Below are positions 11,051-21,092 of a stretch of 64,000 nucleotides of DNA, piece after piece. A program made the position numbers and the translations under genes. Numbering within the stretch: the stretch's first letter is position 1; every line of letters starts with the position of its first letter. Origin of the DNA: Pyropia yezoensis (Eukaryota; Rhodophyta; Bangiophyceae; Bangiales; Bangiaceae). Location of the stretch: NCBI GenBank assembly GCA_009829735.1, contig CM020618.1, positions 34,324,894-34,388,893 on the forward strand. Direction: 5' to 3'. The notes below the pieces were generated by a model that saw only the letters and a program-made list of their open reading frames with translations, was not told the origin of the DNA and searched no databases.

Positions 11051-11824
11051 ATGGCGTCCTTCTTGACGTCTCTATGGGGCGCCTACCTCGCCGCCACTAC
11101 CCCCCTGTTCCGCCATACAGTGGGCACGCTTGTGATCCATGAGGTCTTTTACTGGGGCACGTACCTACCGTTTCTCCTTGCCGACCGCATCCCCGCCCTC
11201 GACCGGTACCGTTTGCAGCCTGACGCGCCACCGCCGCCGTCGGTGAAGTCCAACTGCGTGCGTAAGGTGCTAACCACCCACGCCCTCCTCGTGGCCCCCA
11301 TCATTGTGGCCACTCATCCGCTTTTGCAGGCGGTGGGTGCGGGCGACGGCTTGCCCCTGCCTTCTGCGGTGGGGGTGGCTACGCAGGTGGCTCTGTGCTT
11401 CCTCCTCGAGGACTTCTTTTTCTACTGGGGCCACCGTGCCCTCCACACCCGGACCCTCTACGCCGCCGTCCACCGGGTGCACCATGAGCACGCGGCGCCG
11501 TTTGGGGCGGCCGCGGAATATGCCCATCCCGCCGAGGTACTCTTCCTAGGCGCCTCGACGATTGCCGGGCCGGCGCTGCTAGGTCCCCACCTCCTGACGC
11601 TCTACGTCTACTTGGCTCTCCGGTGCATGCAGACCGTTGAGTGTCATAGCGGTTATGAGTTCCCCTGGTCCCTCAACGTGTGGGTGCCCTGGTATGGGGG
11701 CGCTGAGTACCACGACTGGCACCACAAAACCTATTTCGGCAACTACGCGTCAACGTTTACCTGGTGGGACGCCGTGTACGGGACGGACGCGGCGTACCGG
11801 GCAGACGCGAATAAGAGGAAGTGA
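11051..11824 (+). CDS. C-4 methylsterol monooxygenase (ERG25/SMO type)
   Basis: Membrane di-iron enzyme of the fatty acid hydroxylase superfamily. In sterol synthesis in the ER it oxidises the C-4 methyl group. The 257-residue product has the full set of histidine boxes: HRALH (128-132), HRVHH (141-145) and HDWHH (221-225), plus family signatures FGAAAEYAHPAEVLFLG, SGYEFPW and FTWWDAVYGTD near the end. Length is close to the usual 250-300 residues. Hydrophobic helices precede the first box. ATG 11051 gives an N terminus (MASFLTSLWG) of the normal size. The frame remains open upstream but reads as pyrimidine-rich leader. No intron is needed. It might act on C-4 of either a cycloartenol-type or lanosterol-type intermediate, which the sequence cannot tell. 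Confidence 0.95.
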   Translation: MASFLTSLWGAYLAATTPLFRHTVGTLVIHEVFYWGTYLPFLLADRIPALDRYRLQPDAPPPPSVKSNCVRKVLTTHALLVAPIIVATHPLLQAVGAGDGLPLPSAVGVATQVALCFLLEDFFFYWGHRALHTRTLYAAVHRVHHEHAAPFGAAAEYAHPAEVLFLGASTIAGPALLGPHLLTLYVYLALRCMQTVECHSGYEFPWSLNVWVPWYGGAEYHDWHHKTYFGNYASTFTWWDAVYGTDAAYRADANKRK

Positions 11825-12566
11825 GCAAGCGGTGAGGGATGACGGGATGGCGCTCTGGTCGTGCCGCGGTGAGTGTGGGTTGAGCGAGTGTGGTGGCCCT
11901 TGGCGGTGCTGGTGGTGTGCGCACCGTAGTACTGCGCGTCTGACAGCTGCGGCCAGCCCAAGGTGGCAGCTATGGCGGTACGGTGGATCGGGTTGCGCAA
12001 CTATTTTCGGCGTTGCGGTGGCCCCGTGATGACTTGCGCAGGCACTACCTCCTTCCGTTTCCTTTTCGGCGCCGGCGCGGCTCGTCGGTGTGGTGGGATG
12101 AGTCAGTGCTTGTGTGTGCCTGCGGGGCCGTTTTGTTGTTGCTTGCTACGTACCCCATCGACATGGGAAGGGGGGAGAGGGACAGCCAGAGCAGCCGCTG
12201 TTGGGAGGGGGTCAAAGGTGCAGGTGGCCGTGCTTCCCGCGGCCTGATAGGGGGAGGCGGGCAGGGAGGCACGGGGCAGTTCCAGTGGCACTCATGAGAG
12301 GTACCACAGCGGGGGATGCTGACTGCCGGCCATCCCCTCCGCCGCTGGGCTCATGTGCCTCGTCGCGGTCGTAAGTGGATGTGACAAGTAAGCCGTGCCT
12401 CAGACCACCTGTGACCGTCGAAAAAATGTGGCAGGTGTGGTGCTGGCTGTCAGGCTGGCTCTCCATTTGTCTCTCTCTCAGATCCTGTCCCGACGGTCCA
12501 TACGGGCGGCAGCGTCAGCGAACAGTCGGCCATGGCGGCGCGGGCCCCGCATGTGGTGCGGCAGCG
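11825..12566. other. Convergent spacer between sterol oxidase and Rpp21
   Basis: Apart from unit 1 and part of unit 2 of the 52-bp duplication, I see no gene here. It must hold the 3' ends of both convergent transcripts. Confidence 0.6.
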
Positions 12567-12609
12567 TCAGCGAACAGTCGGCCATGGCGGCGCGGGCCCC
12601 GCATGTGGT
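12506..12609. repeat. 52-bp tandem duplication at the 3' end of the Rpp21 gene
   Basis: Units 12506-12557 and 12558-12609 are essentially identical, carrying GCGTCAGCGAACAGTCGG. The minus-strand Rpp21 frame enters unit 2 and stops inside it at 12567-12569. The last 13 codons therefore come from duplicated DNA. Confidence 0.92.
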
Positions 12610-13481
12610 ACGGCCGCAGCGCCCGCCGCCGCAGATGCGGCCGTCGGAACCCCAGCCACCTCCCCTCCCTCGGCCGCCGCTACTAGCAGCGGCCGCAGCG
12701 GAGACCGCTCCCCCTGCGCGGCGGCGGGCACCGCCGTGGCGGCTTGTGACACGACCGCCGGCGGCACCGGCACCGCACCCCCCCCCTCGGGCGTCGCCAC
12801 TAGCAGCAGCGGCGCCCCCCCCTCGACGGCGGCGGCCGCGCGCATCGCCGTGGCGGCGCCACCCGCCGCCGCGGTGCCGCCGTCGCCCTGCATCCCCATA
12901 CCCTCCGCAGAAGCCGCGCCGCGGGCCCGCCGCGCCACCGCCGCCGCCGTCGCCGATGCAACGCGCTCGCGCGTTGCGCCGAACCGCCGCACGTGGCCAC
13001 ACCCGCCGCACGTGACCACCAAGTGCACGCCACCACGGCCCGACACGCGCGCGCGGCTGCCGCCGGTGGTGCCCACCCCCGCCGCCGCCACCGCCGCCGC
13101 CACCGCCGCCGCCGCCCCTGCTGGCGCCGCCTCCGCTAGTGTCGCAGCCGCGACTGCGGGCGTAGCGGGAGTGGCGGCCACGGCGGGCGCGGCGGCCGAC
13201 GCGTGGGGCGCCCCCCCTTCCCCCCCGAGCCCCCCCGGCAGCAGCGGCGCATCGCACGACGGGCACAGGCCACGCTTGACGGTTGCCGCGTCGAGGCCCA
13301 GGTTGATCCGCCGGCCCGCCTGCCGGAGGACGCGGGCGTAAAGGCGCGCCGCGGCGGGCGACGCGGGCGCCACTACCGCGGCGGCAGCGTGGAGGAAGGT
13401 CAGGCGGGCGGCAGCGTCGTCCTCACGAGTGTTGCGCTTCTTCCCCTTGTTGCGGGTGTCATAGCGTTTCTTCTTGGCCAT
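12567..13481 (-). CDS. RNase P protein subunit Rpp21/Rpr2 family
   Basis: Subunit of nuclear RNase P, which removes 5' leaders from pre-tRNA. The single-exon product is 304 residues. The N terminus is very basic (MAKKKRYDTRNKGKKR), then a helix pair (ARLTFLHAAA, ARLYARVLRQAGRRINLGLDAATVKR), then a zinc ribbon with CPSC (Cys73, Cys76) followed by LLPG and CGGC (Cys158, Cys161) followed by HVRRF. This order is that of Rpp21/Rpr2. The ribbon is split by about 70 alanine/glycine-rich residues, and about 120 C-terminal residues are low complexity, so it is about twice the usual length of the family. Some of that tail could be a frame running through 3' repeats. SNM1 of RNase MRP belongs to the same family and is an alternative. 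Confidence 0.85.
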   Translation of the reverse strand: MAKKKRYDTRNKGKKRNTREDDAAARLTFLHAAAAVVAPASPAAARLYARVLRQAGRRINLGLDAATVKRGLCPSCDAPLLPGGLGGEGGAPHASAAAPAVAATPATPAVAAATLAEAAPAGAAAAVAAAVAAAGVGTTGGSRARVSGRGGVHLVVTCGGCGHVRRFGATRERVASATAAAVARRARGAASAEGMGMQGDGGTAAAGGAATAMRAAAAVEGGAPLLLVATPEGGGAVPVPPAVVSQAATAVPAAAQGERSPLRPLLVAAAEGGEVAGVPTAASAAAGAAAVPHAGPAPPWPTVR

Positions 13482-14814
13482 GTTAAGGGGGCGGGGGGGG
13501 GGTTGAGCTTGGGCTGACAGATCGGCGACTGGATGGCACTGTCCACCACAGCCGGGGCGACGAGGCTGTGTGCCGAAGAGACCGCCAAGTCACGAGTACG
13601 CCTATTCAACACAGTCAATTTTAATATTAACAAAGAGTCAACAAATTCGTACTCATCGAAGCAGCCGGATATACATAATCGGCCAATGGGAAGATGACAC
13701 GCACAATGTTTTGACTGTGGTCCGGTCAGAACTTTTCGAGATACAAGCGATATGTGCCCTACTGTTTACGGCGGTCGTACAATTCATGCATTGCTGGCAT
13801 CCTCGCTGTTGGTACCCCGCATAGGCAAGCGGGGTCGGCCGCTGAGGATCCCATCACCACCCCTTTCGAAGCCCTCACACGCCCCCGCTCTTCCCGTCAG
13901 TCTCGCGCCCTCCCTCAGAGCCCGTGCATTCTCGGTTCGACCACCGCCACCGCGACCGCATCGCCACTGCGGTGGCGACGGGCGTCTCGCCTGCCGCTGC
14001 CAAGCTAGTCCACGGATCGCGACTGCCGGTGTGCGCTCCTGCCCCCACCCCCACCACGTGTGAGGTGCTGTCCGCGGCCTGCGGCGGTCCGCTCCCCTCC
14101 TCTGTTCCTCCGACAATCCTCAATCCCTCTACGCCTCCCCTCCCCTCTGCCACCCTTCGTTTGCTCTCCCACCTTAACCCTTGTGCCTTTCCCCTTCCTC
14201 CACTCCTTTCCCCCCACCCCTTGTTTATTGGTGTACGGGGCGCCTTCTCCTTCGGGATATACCCCTCCCCCGTCATCGTACGTTGGCCTTCCGTGGTCGC
14301 GCCGGCCATTGGTGGCGGGCGGCTTGGCCGCGCCGTGCAGCGTGCCTTGGGCGGCGCGCCGGGGCGCGCCCGCCACTGCCAATCTTGTCCGCCGTGGCGC
14401 GCGCCACCTCCTCCCCCCCCCCCCCCCCCCCCCCCCCCCTCCTTTGCTGTTGATGCTCACAGCCATTGCGACTCGCCCGCCGCCTCGCTCCCGCCCCTTC
14501 CCCCTGCCAGCCGCGCGGGCCATGATAGCTGGCCCCCGGCGGGTGGCGTCGGATCTGGTGGTGTGCCCACGAGGCAGTAGCGGCGACAGCGGCCGCCACT
14601 GAGGAGGGCGGGTGTGGCACTGTACACGTCGCCCCTGCGGTGACTTTCCCGCCCTTGCGACCCACTTCGTTATTTCCCCTTCCCCTTCTCCCCCCCCCCT
14701 CTGCTTGCGCCCTTCCCGTGCGTTCCTTCTCCCGGGCCTCCTTTCTTTCCCCTGCTTTTCTCGCCTGTCTTGTCCCCACAGTCTCCCCAGCCGCTCTCCC
14801 CCTCGCCCTCAACC
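13482..14814. other. Divergent spacer, no gene; long C run
   Basis: Lies between the 5' ends of Rpp21 (minus) and the site-2 protease (plus). About 13600-13760 is AT-richer. A C run occupies about 14413-14440. The region probably contains both promoters, but I see no certain motif. Confidence 0.55.
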
Positions 14815-17118
14815 ATGCTCACACCTATTCTCGCCGTCGGACTTTTTCACTTGTCCCTGTCCTTGGCGCTGGGCCATGCGGCGTCGCACCCCGGCACTCC
14901 CCTTGCCCGGTTCCTTGCCACCCATGGGGTGGCCTCCCGGCTGGGCCTGTCCTCCTTTACCACCCCTGCCGCGAACCGCCGGCTGGCCGCAGTGGGCGCA
15001 CGCCACCGACGGGGCCTGTCAGCCTGGTTTGCGCTTGGCGTTGTGTGTGGGCTAGGGACAGCTCTCTTCTCCGCCGCGGCGCTGGCGGCCAACGTGGCGC
15101 TTGCGCTGGTTGCCGCCGCGGGCTGGCGAGGCGCCGCCGCCGCCACCGCCGTGCCGTTGCACCCCGTCGCGGCACCGCCGCCGCCGCCGCCCGAGCTCGC
15201 ACGCCCTGCGGGGCGGGCCCCCGGCGATGCGCGTATCCAGGTGGACGCGGACGGGCGGGTGGGGGGGCTTCCCCTCGAGGCGTTCCTTCGCGCCAACCCG
15301 CTGCTGTCGCCCTCAATGTTTGTCACACCCCCGCCAGAACAGCTGGGGGGGGGGGGGGCGGCGGCGGCGGCACCTGGCCGCCGCCACTCGCGCGCCCTGC
15401 TCGCCGCGGGTCTGGGGGGGGGAGCGCGCCCGCACGGTGGTACCGGCGGTGACAGGCGGAACGACCTCCCCACTGTTGGTCGGTCCTCGGCGGGGGTGGG
15501 GGAGAACGGCGTGGCGGGTGGGGGCGTGGCCGAGTCCTCTTACGAGGCGGCGGGAGTCCACCCCCCCGGCAGCCCCGACGCGTTCACCCATGAGGCCCAC
15601 GAGGTGATGGTCCACGTGGAGGCCATGGCCAAGGCGGGCCTCGCGCACCTGGCCACGTATGGTGACACCCTGCTGTCGTCGGCAGCGACGGTGGCACGTC
15701 GGTCCGAGGCGTCCACTTCCATCCTCCAGCCGTTGGTGCCTGGCGTCAACCTTCCCCTGTGGCACGCGCCCTACCTCCTACTCGCTGCAGCCATTGCCAC
15801 GGTCGTCCATGAGGCGGGCCATGCGCTCGCCGCTGCGGCTGATGGGGAGATGCGAGTGGTTGGGGTGGGCGGCTTTCTCGCCTTGTTCCTTCCGGGCGCG
15901 TACGTACGCATCGAAGGGGTAGACGACGCGGGGCGCTGGCGGGCGCTCAAGGTATGGTGCGCCGGCGCGTGGCATAATATTGTTGCCGCCGTGGTGGCCG
16001 CGGCGGCGACGCTTGCGTTGCCCCTCCTGCTCGCACCTGTGTACAGCACCTCGGGGGGGGCGCTGGTAGTGGGTGTCCCACAGTCATCCGCACTGGCCGG
16101 CCACCTCCACTCAGGGGATGTGATTGTAGGGTTGGGTCGTCACCCTGTGACGGGGGTAGCAGACCTGGCGCGTGCGATTGGCAGCATCACTGCTGGCGAG
16201 GACTCGTCGGGCTTTTGTGTGGGCCCTGGCCTAATGGCCACCGTCGCCCGCATCGATGCAGAGGCGGCGGACGCCGCGGGCGGCGCCGCCGACAGCGCGG
16301 CGGGAGGTATCTGGCGGACGAGCAACGATTGCTGCAAGCACGTGTTGGAGCGGGGTGGCGAGCACCCGACGCTCGCCTGCCTCTCCCCACAACGCAACCG
16401 GTCGGTGGCGGCAGCTGCGCAATGGGCGGCCGGCAGCTTCTGTCTGCCGCCCGACCAGGCAGGTAGCCTGCCGCCCTGCCACGACGGGGGAGGGTGTGGG
16501 TACGGACAAGGCGCGGAGGACGGGAGGGGCGCGCTTGGTAAACGGGTTGGCGGGGGCTACGGGCTTTCGCTTACGGGCCGGGTGGGGCGGGCGGGCCGGG
16601 GCGCGTCCTCGTCGGGTGCGAGCAGCTGGGACTCTCATCCACTGCCCCCTGGGGCTCCTGGCTGCTACTATCCTGTCCTCCCTCCCGGTGACCAGCTAAT
16701 GGACATCGCGGTCGTCTCGCCCGCGGCGGGCGGCGCTCGCCGGCATCTCTTCTTCCAGGGCCCCCCACTGATCCTGTCCCGCTCGGTCGCCCTCTCCCCC
16801 TACACCCCCCGGCTGGCGTCGTTTTTGGCGCCACTGGCGCCCGCCGCGTACGCTGCTGCGGCCGCTGCCGACGGGCCGCTGCTCCTTGACGTGACCCTCC
16901 GTTACCTGGTGTCCCTTTCGCTCGCGCTGGCGGTGGTGAATATGGCGCCGGTAGCGCGTCTGGACGGGGAGGCGGCGTGGGCGCTCTTTCTGGGGGGGAT
17001 CCTCCGAGGTGCTCGGGCTGGGACGCTCCGCCGGGTCCAAGGGGGGGTTGTGGCGGCGGGTACGGCGCTGCTGGTGGCAAACATTGGGGTGGCGGCGCTT
17101 TCACTGGCGCCCGCGTGA
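14815..17118 (+). CDS. Site-2 protease (MBTPS2 type), intramembrane zinc metalloprotease
   Basis: Multi-spanning membrane protease that cleaves transmembrane segments of regulators such as SREBP- or ATF6-like factors in the Golgi. About 767 residues from ATG 14815 (MLTPILAVGLFHLSLSLALG). HEAGH (332-336) provides two zinc ligands and the catalytic Glu. The second signature NMAPVARLDGE (from Asn709, third ligand Asp717) lies near the C terminus, as in the family. The PGVNLP segment before HEAGH and a PDZ-like stretch (SALAGHLHSGDVIVGLG) after it also fit. Human S2P is about 520 residues. The excess is low-complexity insertion at about 120-300 and in the cysteine-bearing luminal part. The frame opens 15 codons upstream, but that part is a pyrimidine-rich tract with a possible CAG acceptor, so an upstream exon is possible. 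Confidence 0.9.
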   Translation: MLTPILAVGLFHLSLSLALGHAASHPGTPLARFLATHGVASRLGLSSFTTPAANRRLAAVGARHRRGLSAWFALGVVCGLGTALFSAAALAANVALALVAAAGWRGAAAATAVPLHPVAAPPPPPPELARPAGRAPGDARIQVDADGRVGGLPLEAFLRANPLLSPSMFVTPPPEQLGGGGAAAAAPGRRHSRALLAAGLGGGARPHGGTGGDRRNDLPTVGRSSAGVGENGVAGGGVAESSYEAAGVHPPGSPDAFTHEAHEVMVHVEAMAKAGLAHLATYGDTLLSSAATVARRSEASTSILQPLVPGVNLPLWHAPYLLLAAAIATVVHEAGHALAAAADGEMRVVGVGGFLALFLPGAYVRIEGVDDAGRWRALKVWCAGAWHNIVAAVVAAAATLALPLLLAPVYSTSGGALVVGVPQSSALAGHLHSGDVIVGLGRHPVTGVADLARAIGSITAGEDSSGFCVGPGLMATVARIDAEAADAAGGAADSAAGGIWRTSNDCCKHVLERGGEHPTLACLSPQRNRSVAAAAQWAAGSFCLPPDQAGSLPPCHDGGGCGYGQGAEDGRGALGKRVGGGYGLSLTGRVGRAGRGASSSGASSWDSHPLPPGAPGCYYPVLPPGDQLMDIAVVSPAAGGARRHLFFQGPPLILSRSVALSPYTPRLASFLAPLAPAAYAAAAAADGPLLLDVTLRYLVSLSLALAVVNMAPVARLDGEAAWALFLGGILRGARAGTLRRVQGGVVAAGTALLVANIGVAALSLAPA

Positions 17119-17868
17119 GGGGGGCACGGGGAGCAGGGGGGGGGTGGGAGGGTGCGATTGGAAAGGATAGGGGTTTGGAGTGGGGCGGAGGCGGAGGGTG
17201 GATGGGGGAGAAGCGAGAGCGTGAATGTGAGAGAGGAGCTGGCACGTGGTGTGCCCTGCTATTGGGTTGCCGCCACGAAGAAAAGACCCACTGTGTGGCC
17301 GCGGTGGGTCGGTGTCACCGCCGGCCCACCAAGAGGTGCTCCCAAGTCGCCCACCGGCACACGGCACGGTCGGCCAGCCGTCGGTAGCACGCGTGAGCGG
17401 GCGCGAGCCCCTAGGCGGCCGTCGTGGAGCCATCGTCGCCGGGGACGGCCGCCTCGGCGTAGGCGACGGGGAAGGGGGGAAGGGGCGGTGTTGCCGCCGC
17501 CTCCTCTGTGTCGTGGCCGCCGTCGTCGCCGCCGCCGCCACCACTGTGCGGCTGTGGGTGCGTCAGGCACACGGGCGGTCGCGGCCGACGTGTGGCGGGG
17601 TGTGGGCGTACGCGCAGGGGGCGCAGTGGCCCCACCCTGGACGCGCATGCCCTCAGCTGAGGTGGCGGTCACATCGCGATTGGCAGCTGGCGACTGAGGT
17701 GGTGGGGGCGCCGGCGGCAGCGCCGACGCATGGAGCTGCGACAGTGGGTAGGGGCAGGGGCGGCGGCGACGTGCTGGGGGAAGTGGCGGAGGAAGCGGCG
17801 GCGGCAGCGACGGCGGGGTGGCGGCGGCGGCTGCAGCGGCAGCGGCGGCCGCGGCGGCGGTGGCAGCA

Positions 17869-17899
<31 letters not shown>

Positions 17900-18672
17900 G
17901 CCGCCGCCGCCGCCAATGGCCTGCTCGGTGGTGGCAGCCGCTGTCCGCCTCCCGGGCTCTCGGCTCCTGGTGCTTCCGTCGCCTCTCGGGCACCTCCCGT
18001 TGCGGTCGCTGCCCCCGCCCCTCTTTGCGCTGCGCCGCTGGCGGCAGGTGTGGCCGCCGCGCCCGTCGCACACGTCGCCTTCCTTGGTCCCCCTTTTCTC
18101 ACCAGTTGAACCCGCGGCGAGCGCGCTCCCATCCGCCGACGCTGGCGCCCGTCAGACAACGCTGGTGCCGCCTCTCTCTGAATGACGACAACGTCCTCCG
18201 GAAACGGGCGGCGGTGTGGGCGCCTGTCGCGGTGGCGGCGTCCGCACCGGCGCCGATCCCTGCACGTCGTCGCCGTCATTCGCATTGCATTTGCATCGAT
18301 GAGGCCCATAACAGAATTCGTTCTTGTCAAACAGTCCGGCGCCTGCGGCGAAGACGGAAGAAGTGTACATTGGTACATACAGTACATAGACGTGTCAATT
18401 CATGCCAAAAGTGAAACGTGGCGGTCTATGGTCGGAAGGGGCCAGAGTGGTGGGCCTCGTTCGAGACGTTCAGTACTCGCGAAACGAAAGTATTCTGTTG
18501 TCCTGGTACTTGGGTTGACTGGCTGATCCTCTACTGCCGCCGTCGTCCCGTGCCTGACCGACCGTCAGCGCGTCCATTCGCCTATTCCGCCCCCCCTCTT
18601 CCCCGCCCCCCAACCCACGGACAGCTGCTGTTGCGGGTGTTCGTTCGCCCTCCTCTCCCTCCTGTCGGCAAT
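17119..18672. other. No certain gene; GCC/GGC repeat tract
   Basis: Dominated by trinucleotide-like repeats (about 17800-17920) that keep several frames open on both strands. None of the translations shows a recognisable domain. A GTAC-rich patch (about 18362-18395) with TACATACAGTACAT resembles sequence near 2390. Confidence 0.5.
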
Positions 18673-19800
18673 ATGCCTTCCTTCACGGACCTCGACACTC
18701 CTTCGGGGGTTGGCAAGCTGAACGACTTCCTGGCATCGGCCAGCTTCGTAGATGGGTGCGCTTTCATTGTCTAGTGCCGCTCCCGCGCCCTACCATGGAC
18801 GCGCGGGGGCGCATGTGGGGATGAGTCACGTTGCTTCTTGGGTGGGGATCATTTGGCCGAAGGGGGGTCACGTTTTGTACTCATTTGGTTCGGTGGGGTG
18901 GCGGCCGCGTATCGATCCGGTTGTTTCTAACTCTCCCACCCCCCTTGTGCCTTTGCTGTCCCTCAATTGGCGTCGACTGGGTGGTGAGGCAATGTGCGTA
19001 GCGCTCTGCCGACCAAGGCGGATGTGGCACTGATGAAGTCCATGCCCCGCGCGCCCGACGCCGCTGACACACCGCACGTGGCGCGGTGGTACAAGAACAT
19101 TGCGTCCTACTCGTCCCTGGAAGTGTACGTTTGCGGTCGGGGGGGGGGATCCTCTGGCGAGACCTGCGCGCAGAGGTGGTGGGTGGTGACCTGCTGGGAG
19201 GGCCTTGAGTCTTGCATATTTTTCATGTGGTGGTTTTTTGCCAGTGGAGCGTACTTGAACTCACCTTCTGCTTCTATTTCTCTTGATGGTGTGGTTTGGT
19301 CTGCAACACTTTCGGCCATGGTCCGTTTTGGTGACCCCCCAAACAGTGCCGCCTTCTCTGGAGAGGCCCCGAAGGAGAAGACCGACGACGACTTCGGGGA
19401 TGACCTGTTTGGCGACACTGACTCGGACGAGGAGGAGGCGCTGAAGGCGCAGGAGGAGCGTGCGCAGGCTGCCCTGGCTGCCAAGGAGGTGCGCGATGCC
19501 AAGAAGGCGGAGGCCGGCAAGAAGGCGGTGGCCAAGTCTTCGGTGGTGCTGGAGGTCAAGCCGTGGGAGTCGGACACGGACATGGCCGCGATGGAGGCGG
19601 CGGTGCGGGCGATTGACATGCCCGGTCTGACGTGGGGGGCGAGCAAGCTGCAGGAGATTGGGTACGGCATTAAGAAGCTGGTGATCATGTGCACCATCAT
19701 TGACGAGCTTGTGCCGTCTACCGACGACATCACGGAGAAGATTGAGGCGTTTGAGGACTTCGTACAGAGCTGTGACATTGCTGCCTTCAACAAGCTCTAA
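18673..19800 (+). CDS. Translation elongation factor eEF1B, GEF (alpha/beta-type) subunit, 3 exons
   Basis: Guanine nucleotide exchange subunit that reloads eEF1A with GTP. Exons 18673-18755, 19002-19124 and 19347-19800 total 660 nt, that is 219 residues plus TAA. Intron 1 starts GTGCGC, intron 2 GTACGT. Joins give SFVDG-ALPTKADVALM and YSSLEV-AAFSGEAPK. The N-terminal GST-C-like part (FLASASFVDG, RWYKNIAS) is followed by an acidic linker (DDDFGDDLFGDTDSDEEE), a charged helix, and the C-terminal GEF domain: VLEVKPWESDTDM, GLTWGASKLQEIGYGIKKL and the typical end AFNKL. Length is normal for the family. The codons and the joins both support the model strongly. Confidence 0.96.
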
Positions 19801-20243
19801 GCTGAAGCACGGTGTTACCGCCTCTGCACTTCATTTTGATGGGACTTGTTTGCGGTCGAGCTGCCTCACATTGGGGGTACGCTTGTTTCTCCCCCCCCCC
19901 CCCTTTTTTGTGAACGGTGGTGTAGATGTGCTGGGTAGGTGTTGGCGTGAGTTGTATGTGCATCTCTTCTTTTCATGTGACACCCATTATCCTGTCCCTC
20001 TGTGTTATGGGTGAGTCACGCGCCAGCTCTCTTGTCTTCTCGCCTCTTTCTTATACGGCAACTCTTCGAGATATCGAGGCGTGTGGCCCCGTCAGTCATC
20101 TGCATTCAATGCGACTGAGCAAACGACCGTGATCGATTGCATCCAGTCCAAGTGAAAATATGATAAAAGAGCATCCATCACATGTCCCAACCCTGCCCTC
20201 TTCCCCCTACCATGGTCGGACACCGCTAACTGGTACCACCGCC
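19801..20243. other. Convergent 3' spacer between eEF1B and RRP36
   Basis: 443 bp, lower in GC, with a pyrimidine run near 19890-19906. It holds the ends of both convergent transcripts. No gene is seen. Confidence 0.6.
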
Positions 20244-20840
20244 TTACGTGGGCCTTTCTGATGGCAACAGTCGCTTGTCCTTGCCGGCCTCCCGCTTCCG
20301 CCGCCGCTCCACATACTTTTGGAGCCTGCCCGACGCCTTGAGCTCCTCAAACTTCCGCTCAACTACCTTCTCCTTCACCGCCTTCTCCTTGACGTACCAC
20401 GCGCGCTTGCCACCTGACGCCACTCGCTCCCGCTCCTCCCGCCGCAGGGTGCGACGGACGTCCTCCTCCCGTGCCCGCTCCTTCGCCGCCTCGTCGACGC
20501 TGCGCATGGACTTGAGGCGCAGTGCGGCCGCGTCGTCACCCCGGCGGGCGGCACGGTCCAGCGCCGCCTCCTCAGCAGCCCGCATGTCCCGCAGGAAGGC
20601 ATACGAGCGGGTGGCGGTGGCAGCGTCGCCGGTGGAGCACGCAGAATCAAAGCGGGGGTCAAAGCGGCGGCGGCCCGCTTCGCGGGCTGCGGCCGCCAAA
20701 TGCGGCGGCAGGGCCACGGTAGAGATGGGCAGGTCGTCTCGGCCGGGCGGGGTGGGGCGCGCTGACGACAGCTCAGGGGGGGCGTGCTTGTGGCGCTTCT
20801 TGACAGCGGGCGGCGGCAGCTTGGGCGACATGGTGGGCAA
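20244..20840 (-). CDS. rRNA biogenesis protein RRP36 family
   Basis: Nucleolar factor for early cleavages of pre-18S rRNA. The 198-residue frame shows the family layout: a disordered, basic N terminus, DPRFD, YAFLRDMRAAEEAALDRAAR, then a long charged helix with RREERERVASGGKRAWYV, KFEELKASGRLQKYVERRRK and the end KDKRLLP. Two start codons lie close together (20840, and 20831 giving MSPKLPPP). The second matches the usual short leader equally well. No intron is needed. A TATA-like TATTTATAG on this strand lies about 130 bp upstream. Confidence 0.86.
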   Translation of the reverse strand: MPTMSPKLPPPAVKKRHKHAPPELSSARPTPPGRDDLPISTVALPPHLAAAAREAGRRRFDPRFDSACSTGDAATATRSYAFLRDMRAAEEAALDRAARRGDDAAALRLKSMRSVDEAAKERAREEDVRRTLRREERERVASGGKRAWYVKEKAVKEKVVERKFEELKASGRLQKYVERRRKREAGKDKRLLPSERPT

Positions 20841-21092
20841 GTCGACGACAAAACAGGAGGGTCAAAAGGGATGGGGAACGGACGCGAGCGTAACGACGAC
20901 AGACTTGGGCACGCTCTGTCACGCAGCGGCGTTCCACGCACGTATCTAGGCGCGTGGCGCCGGCGCACTATAAATACCGTAGTGTGAAAAAGCAACAAGG
21001 TCCGTTAACCGTTCTATATATATGAAAGGGAATTCCCTAGCCCGTAGGTTCGGGTATTAACCAACTTGCGAAAAAAGCGCGTCTGGCCACAC

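Noticed and set aside
17246-18110. Long Ala-rich frames on both strands
   Set aside because: Kept open by GCC repeats. I cannot choose a strand and no domain is seen.
20966-20984. CACTA...TAGTG inverted pair around TATAAATA as a transposon end or promoter
   Set aside because: Only 5-bp arms. It could be a TATA box for RRP36, but it is too short to claim.
21030-21060. Possible tRNA B-box (GGTTCGGG)
   Set aside because: No cloverleaf can be drawn around it. No tRNA was found anywhere in the window.
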